Positions 7,019 to 10,067 of a stretch of DNA of 10,067 bases are shown piece after piece. The position numbers were made by a program, and so were the translations under genes. The notes under the pieces were generated by a model. The model searched no databases. It saw only the letters and a list, made by a program, of their open reading frames with translations, and had not been told where the DNA came from. Each line of letters begins with the position of its first letter. Within the stretch, counting starts at the first letter, position 1. This stretch comes from Candidatus Hydrogenedens terephthalaticus JGI OTU-1 (GTDB taxonomy: Bacteria; Hydrogenedentota; Hydrogenedentia; Hydrogenedentales; Hydrogenedentaceae), in contig AWNW01000022.1 in the NCBI GenBank assembly GCA_000493945.1, positions 35,548 through 45,614 on the forward strand, read 5' to 3'.

Positions 7019-7027
7019 CCCTCCTTA
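7019..7027 (-). promoter_or_regulatory. Ribosome binding site of the lipoprotein gene
   Basis: On the minus strand the bases read TAAGGAGGG, a near-perfect Shine-Dalgarno ending 7 nt before the ATG at 7011. It is the strongest such site in the window and suggests efficient translation of the lipoprotein. Confidence 0.85.
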
Positions 7028-7055
7028 TTTGTTAGATAAAGTTATAATTTATTTT

Positions 7056-7084
7056 ATTATACAAAACAGTATTGTTGTTATTAC
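7056..7084 (-). promoter_or_regulatory. Possible promoter of the lipoprotein gene
   Basis: The minus strand has a perfect TATAAT at 7061-7056, 45 nt before the start codon. The matching -35 position (about 7084-7079) reads GTAATA, a poor match. The whole spacer is AT-rich, so a -10-like hexamer can occur by chance. The lipoprotein gene needs a promoter here, because the degP transcript appears to end at the terminator just upstream. Weak call. Confidence 0.35.
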
Positions 7085-7143
7085 ATTTTTATACAAAAAC
7101 ATCTCTATAAAAATCAATATATTATATATTTTCTATTTAAATA

Positions 7144-7177
7144 AACAGAGGAAAATCCCAAAGGATTTTCCTCTGTT
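7144..7177 (-). terminator. Intrinsic terminator after the degP-like gene
   Basis: A perfect 15-bp stem (7144-7158 paired with 7163-7177) encloses a 4-nt loop. On the minus strand it is followed by a T-rich run (TATTT after the GTT of the stem). It lies 24 nt past the stop of the protease gene, as expected for its transcript end. The plus strand also continues with some T (TGTTTCT), but no gene there needs a terminator. Confidence 0.8.
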
Positions 7178-7201
7178 GTTTCTATGAATGAGAAATATAG
7201 T

Positions 7202-8740
7202 TTAGTTCAAGGGTATGACTACATAGTATTCAGAGCCTTTTTCATTTTTCAATTTTAGCAGGACACTATCTTTGCCCATATTTTTCTTCAGTGCATTTTC
7301 GAATTCATCCACATTTTTTACAGGAATACGGTTGACCTCTTTAATGAGTGTGCCTTCTTTAACACCTTTTAGTTGCGCCGGGGAACCCGGTTCTACATCA
7401 GTTACTAATACACCTTCTCCTTCTTCATAGCCAAATTGTTTTGCAAGGTCTGCAGTCAGGTTCTGGACGGAAATTCCTAATTCAACTCGTTTTCCTTCTT
7501 CCGTTGTTACAGATACACCGCCTTCTGTGGGTTTTTTACCTACATCAACTTCAAGTTCCTTCCGTTCTCCATTGCGAATGAGCACTAACTTGGCACGGGA
7601 ACCCGGTTTAGTTGATGCGACACGATTTCGTAGAGAAGGGGCATCTGTTACGGGGAAACCGTTAAATTCGATAATCACATCATCTTTAAGAATACCTGCT
7701 TTTTCCGCAGGAGAATCTTTTTGCACTTCGGTTACAAGAGCGCCTTGTGTCTCTTTGATACCAAGCCATTCGCCTAATTTCGGGTCGAGATTTTGTATTC
7801 CAACACCTAAAAATCCGCGTTCTACTCCACCTGTGTCCCGCAATTGGTTAACTACATACTGCACCATATTTATAGGGATGGCAAAACCAACACCCATGTA
7901 ACCCGGTGCCATGCGATTTGTTGAGAATATGGCTGTGTTCATACCGATGACTTCGCCCTCTAAATTAATTAAAGGTCCACCTGAATTACCTGGATTAATT
8001 GCAGCGTCCGTTTGAATAAAATCAGCATAGTCTACAATATTCAAATCTCCTCTTCCTTTTGCACTGATAATGCCTGCTGTTACAGTATGTTCTAATCCGA
8101 AGGGATTGCCTATGGCTACGACCCATTCGCCTACTTTAATCTTGTCAGAATTTCCTAAAGTTAATGGTTTTAAGCCATTGGCATCAATTTTTATTAAGGC
8201 GACATCGGTTTCTGGGTCAGAACCTATCTTTTTAGCGATAAACTCTTTACCATTACTTAATTTAACAATTACTTTGTCTGCTTTTTCGATAACATGACTG
8301 TTGGTGATAATGTATCCGTCTTCAGAAATGATAAAGCCCGAACCCGCACCTATAGGAACATTGCGTTTCTTTTCTGTATCGGGTTTTTGTGGCTGTCTTC
8401 TCTTCGGCTGCCTCCACATATCTTCATCATCGAAGAAGCGGAAAAAGAAATCGAATGGGGAGTCAAAAGGTGATTGAAAAGGGCTCATAGCAGAGACTTC
8501 CTTTTCAACAGAAATAGAAACTACACCATCGGAAGTCTTTTCTGCTATCTGAGCAAATGCTTCACCTAAACTCTTTGCCGCTTCTATTCCTGAAGCGGTA
8601 TTACTCTGAGCAGATGCTTTAGGAAGTTCAAGAATACTTCCTTTGTTGAATTGAGTTCCTCCGTAATGATAGCCGAATATAAATGCAGCACATACCAATA
8701 TTGAGGTTAGAAAAACGACTTTATGCGTTTTAGTAAACAT
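7202..8740 (-). CDS. degP: DegP/HtrA-type periplasmic serine protease (Do family)
   Basis: HtrA proteases degrade or refold misfolded envelope proteins as oligomers. From the ATG at 8740 the product is 512 residues. A basic start and hydrophobic segment (about 8-23) form a signal peptide or membrane anchor. An ASA-Q site (42-45) could be a cleavage point but lies rather far from the hydrophobic core. The trypsin-like domain has the full triad: His149 in TNSHVI, Asp179 in ETDVAL and Ser253 in NPGNSGGPL. Two PDZ domains follow (about 310-400, opening FLGVGIQNLDP, and about 418-512, opening VELGISVQNL). The loop at 85-127, in the LA-loop position, is long and peculiar: three SPF repeats, FDFFFRFFDDED, then a basic KRRQPQKPDTEKKR. 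The start is chosen because a Shine-Dalgarno sits 7 nt before this ATG. ATGs at 8746 and 8779 fit worse. A perfect inverted repeat frames the start region. DegQ or MucD would be equally valid names. Confidence 0.94.
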   Translation of the reverse strand: MFTKTHKVVFLTSILVCAAFIFGYHYGGTQFNKGSILELPKASAQSNTASGIEAAKSLGEAFAQIAEKTSDGVVSISVEKEVSAMSPFQSPFDSPFDFFFRFFDDEDMWRQPKRRQPQKPDTEKKRNVPIGAGSGFIISEDGYIITNSHVIEKADKVIVKLSNGKEFIAKKIGSDPETDVALIKIDANGLKPLTLGNSDKIKVGEWVVAIGNPFGLEHTVTAGIISAKGRGDLNIVDYADFIQTDAAINPGNSGGPLINLEGEVIGMNTAIFSTNRMAPGYMGVGFAIPINMVQYVVNQLRDTGGVERGFLGVGIQNLDPKLGEWLGIKETQGALVTEVQKDSPAEKAGILKDDVIIEFNGFPVTDAPSLRNRVASTKPGSRAKLVLIRNGERKELEVDVGKKPTEGGVSVTTEEGKRVELGISVQNLTADLAKQFGYEEGEGVLVTDVEPGSPAQLKGVKEGTLIKEVNRIPVKNVDEFENALKKNMGKDSVLLKLKNEKGSEYYVVIPLN

Positions 8741-8792
8741 ATACATTCTCCTTTTTGCTTGTTGGAATTTTAAAATCATTTACTAAAACGCA
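8724..8792 (-). repeat. Perfect 14-bp inverted repeat framing the degP ribosome binding site and start codon
   Basis: The arms are 8724-8737 (TGCGTTTTAGTAAA on the plus strand) and 8779-8792 (its exact reverse complement), separated by 41 nt. In the minus-strand mRNA the 5' arm is in the leader. The loop holds the Shine-Dalgarno and the ATG, and the 3' arm begins exactly at codon 2. The loop also contains a 10-bp palindrome (ATTTTAAAAT, 8767-8776). The repeat could form an mRNA hairpin controlling translation, or be two half-sites for a repressor about five helical turns apart. No function is proven. Confidence 0.7.
8747..8753 (-). promoter_or_regulatory. Ribosome binding site of the degP-like gene (decides the start)
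   Basis: The minus strand reads AAGGAGA here, 6-7 nt before the ATG at 8740 but directly abutting the ATG at 8746. The first spacing is workable and the second is not. The ATG at 8779 lies upstream of the site. The protein therefore starts MFTKTHK. Confidence 0.8.
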
Positions 8793-8837
8793 GGAGAATA
8801 AAATAGAGTTAACTAAAAAATATTTAATGGTTTTCAG

Positions 8838-10067
8838 TTATCCGTAAATAATGCCTAATGGCGGGTATTCTTTCCATCTACCACGGGTAAAGTCTGGGAA
8901 GTCTTGAGGTGCTCCGCGCTGGGCGACAGACCGTTCACTTAATTCTGAAACCGCACTCCAGGATGCAGCATCGTAAACATTCATATCTGTTGGTAAACCT
9001 TTGCGGAGACATTCAATTAGACGAAAATCCTCAATAAAATCCATACCACCATGTCCGGCACCTTTTGCGGAATCCTGCATTGCTTTCCATAAAGGATGTT
9101 CCCATTGCTCTGCATATTTTTCTAATGGTTCAAATTCCTCTTTTCCCGATAGACCTTCAACAAAGATACGCGGTGGATAATCCATAATGATACCTTTTGT
9201 CCCCTGCACCATATTAATCCGACTATACGGACGCGGTAAGTTCGTATCATGCACAATATATATTGTGCAACCATTGAAGGTTTTTATAATGCTTAAATTA
9301 ACATCTCCTAAGACATACTTTTCATTTCTGCGTGGGTCGTTTTCGGGGAGAGTTTTTTGATATTCTTGAAGTCCCCGTGATTTACTGCTTACTGAAACCA
9401 GATATTCAAATTGGTCACCGCGATTAATGTTCATATATTGTGCTACAGGTCCCAACCCATGTGTAGGATACAAATTCCCGTTCCGTTTGATGGAATGGGC
9501 ACGACGCCATAATCCTTCTCCATCCTTACTAAACTTTACTCCTCTTAAATCATGGCAATAACCGCACTCTCCATGAATTATCTCGCCTAACAAACCTTTG
9601 CGAACTATATGAAGCATCATTAATTCCGTGCGGTTGTAACAACAGTTTTCCATCATGACGCAGTGTTTCTTATATTTTTCTGCGGTTTCGACCAATTGCC
9701 AGCATTCTTCCAATGTAACGGCTGCGGGCACTTCGGTCGCTGCGTGCTTACCATTTTCCATCGCGGAGACACAAACAGGTACATGCCATTCCCATGGGGT
9801 TGCGGTGTAGACCAAATCCAAATCTTCGGTTTCACACATCCGCTTAAAATCCAATTCCCCATTCGAGTATCCTTTTGGCTCGGGCTGCCCTGCTGCAACT
9901 ACCATTTTTTTGACGCGTTCCACTTTTTCAGGAACGATATCGCAAACTGCCTTTAACTGCACACCTTCAATACGCAGTAAATTTCTTACATGATTTGTGC
10001 CCATACCTCCTACACCTACAAAACCTACCCGAACTGTTTCCATCGGGGGAGCAGAAAATAATTCCGA
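8838..10067 (-). CDS. GH109-like Gfo/Idh/MocA family protein (5' end probably beyond window)
   Basis: This is a Gfo/Idh/MocA dinucleotide-dependent protein closest in motifs to glycoside hydrolase family 109, whose founder is an alpha-N-acetylgalactosaminidase using bound NAD+ in a redox-elimination mechanism. Numbering from the ATG at 10043 (401 residues), I see the Rossmann motif GVGGMG (10-15), YTATPWEWHVP (79-89), EVPAA (104-108), MENCCYNRTE (131-140), GYCHDLRGV (161-169), GNLYPTHGLGP (189-199), NRGDQFEYLVS (207-217) and LPRPYSRINMVQGTKG (269-284). The YPTHGLGP and RPYSRI blocks are typical of GH109. The ATG at 10043 has no Shine-Dalgarno, and the frame stays open to the window edge (codons for SELFSAPP). 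The true start is probably upstream, and any signal peptide would be unseen. Substrate and reaction are not certain, since many relatives in sugar-degrading bacteria are uncharacterised. It ends 97 nt before degP on the same strand. Confidence 0.82.
   Translation of the reverse strand, partial: SELFSAPPMETVRVGFVGVGGMGTNHVRNLLRIEGVQLKAVCDIVPEKVERVKKMVVAAGQPEPKGYSNGELDFKRMCETEDLDLVYTATPWEWHVPVCVSAMENGKHAATEVPAAVTLEECWQLVETAEKYKKHCVMMENCCYNRTELMMLHIVRKGLLGEIIHGECGYCHDLRGVKFSKDGEGLWRRAHSIKRNGNLYPTHGLGPVAQYMNINRGDQFEYLVSVSSKSRGLQEYQKTLPENDPRRNEKYVLGDVNLSIIKTFNGCTIYIVHDTNLPRPYSRINMVQGTKGIIMDYPPRIFVEGLSGKEEFEPLEKYAEQWEHPLWKAMQDSAKGAGHGGMDFIEDFRLIECLRKGLPTDMNVYDAASWSAVSELSERSVAQRGAPQDFPDFTRGRWKEYPPLGIIYG
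9250..9269. repeat. Perfect 20-bp palindrome inside the GH109-like gene
   Basis: Ten bases (TGCACAATAT) are followed at once by their reverse complement, giving a full 20-bp palindrome with no spacer. It lies in the codons for CTIYIVH of the GH109-like gene. It could be an operator-like protein site or chance in AT-rich coding DNA. It is well inside the gene, which argues against a simple promoter-proximal operator. Confidence 0.5.

Noticed and set aside
7527..7901. 124-codon plus-strand open frame inside the protease gene
   Set aside because: It is antisense to the conserved PDZ and protease coding region, rich in Ser/Thr/Pro as expected for a shadow frame, with no family motif.
8741..8779. 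Longer degP start at 8779 or 8746
   Set aside because: The only Shine-Dalgarno is downstream of the first and touches the second. It has the right spacing for the ATG at 8740.
8811..8839. Weak hairpin (AACTAAAAA with TTTTCAGTT) at the end of the GH109-like gene
   Set aside because: It is AT-rich with a mismatch or wobble, overlaps the stop codon and lacks a GC stem. It is not a convincing terminator.

Overview
The window is a gene-dense, AT-rich stretch of a bacterial chromosome. It holds core housekeeping genes on the left and envelope and sugar-metabolism genes on the right. A diderm (Gram-negative-type) organism is suggested by a lipoprotein with a clear lipobox and by a long two-PDZ HtrA protease anchored in the envelope. 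The last gene belongs to the GH109 branch of the Gfo/Idh/MocA oxidoreductases. That branch is abundant in Bacteroidetes, Planctomycetes and related or candidate phyla such as Hydrogenedentes. The phylum is a guess and the sequence alone does not settle it.

Left block (1-5343, + strand): a compact probable operon of rplT (5' end cut by the window edge), hisA, tyrA, tmk, holB, a PSP1/RicT gene and tatD. Spacings are 17 nt, 15 nt, a 4-nt ATGA overlap, a 13-nt overlap, 14 nt and 16 nt, so the genes are probably co-transcribed and partly translationally coupled. It joins translation (L20), histidine and tyrosine synthesis (HisA, TyrA), dTMP supply (Tmk), the replicative clamp loader (delta prime), an iron-sulfur RNA-metabolism factor (RicT-like) and a TatD metal-dependent nuclease. 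The order tmk-holB-ricT-tatD resembles the tmk/holB/yaaT/yabD region of Bacillus.

Middle (5419-7011): a radical SAM protein with a SPASM-like C-terminal cysteine cluster (+), followed convergently after 9 nt by a small lipoprotein gene (-). Neither has an assignable substrate or role.

Right block (7012-10067, - strand): an AT-rich 190-bp spacer with a strong intrinsic terminator, then a DegP/HtrA-type serine protease, then a GH109-like Gfo/Idh/MocA protein whose reading frame stays open to the right edge of the window. The start region of the protease gene lies inside a perfect 14-bp inverted repeat, whose loop contains the ribosome binding site and start codon. This is the most interesting non-coding signal here. 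I see no mobile elements, CRISPR arrays, tRNA or rRNA genes, and no clearly new multi-gene system. No gene-free stretch exceeds 300 bp.
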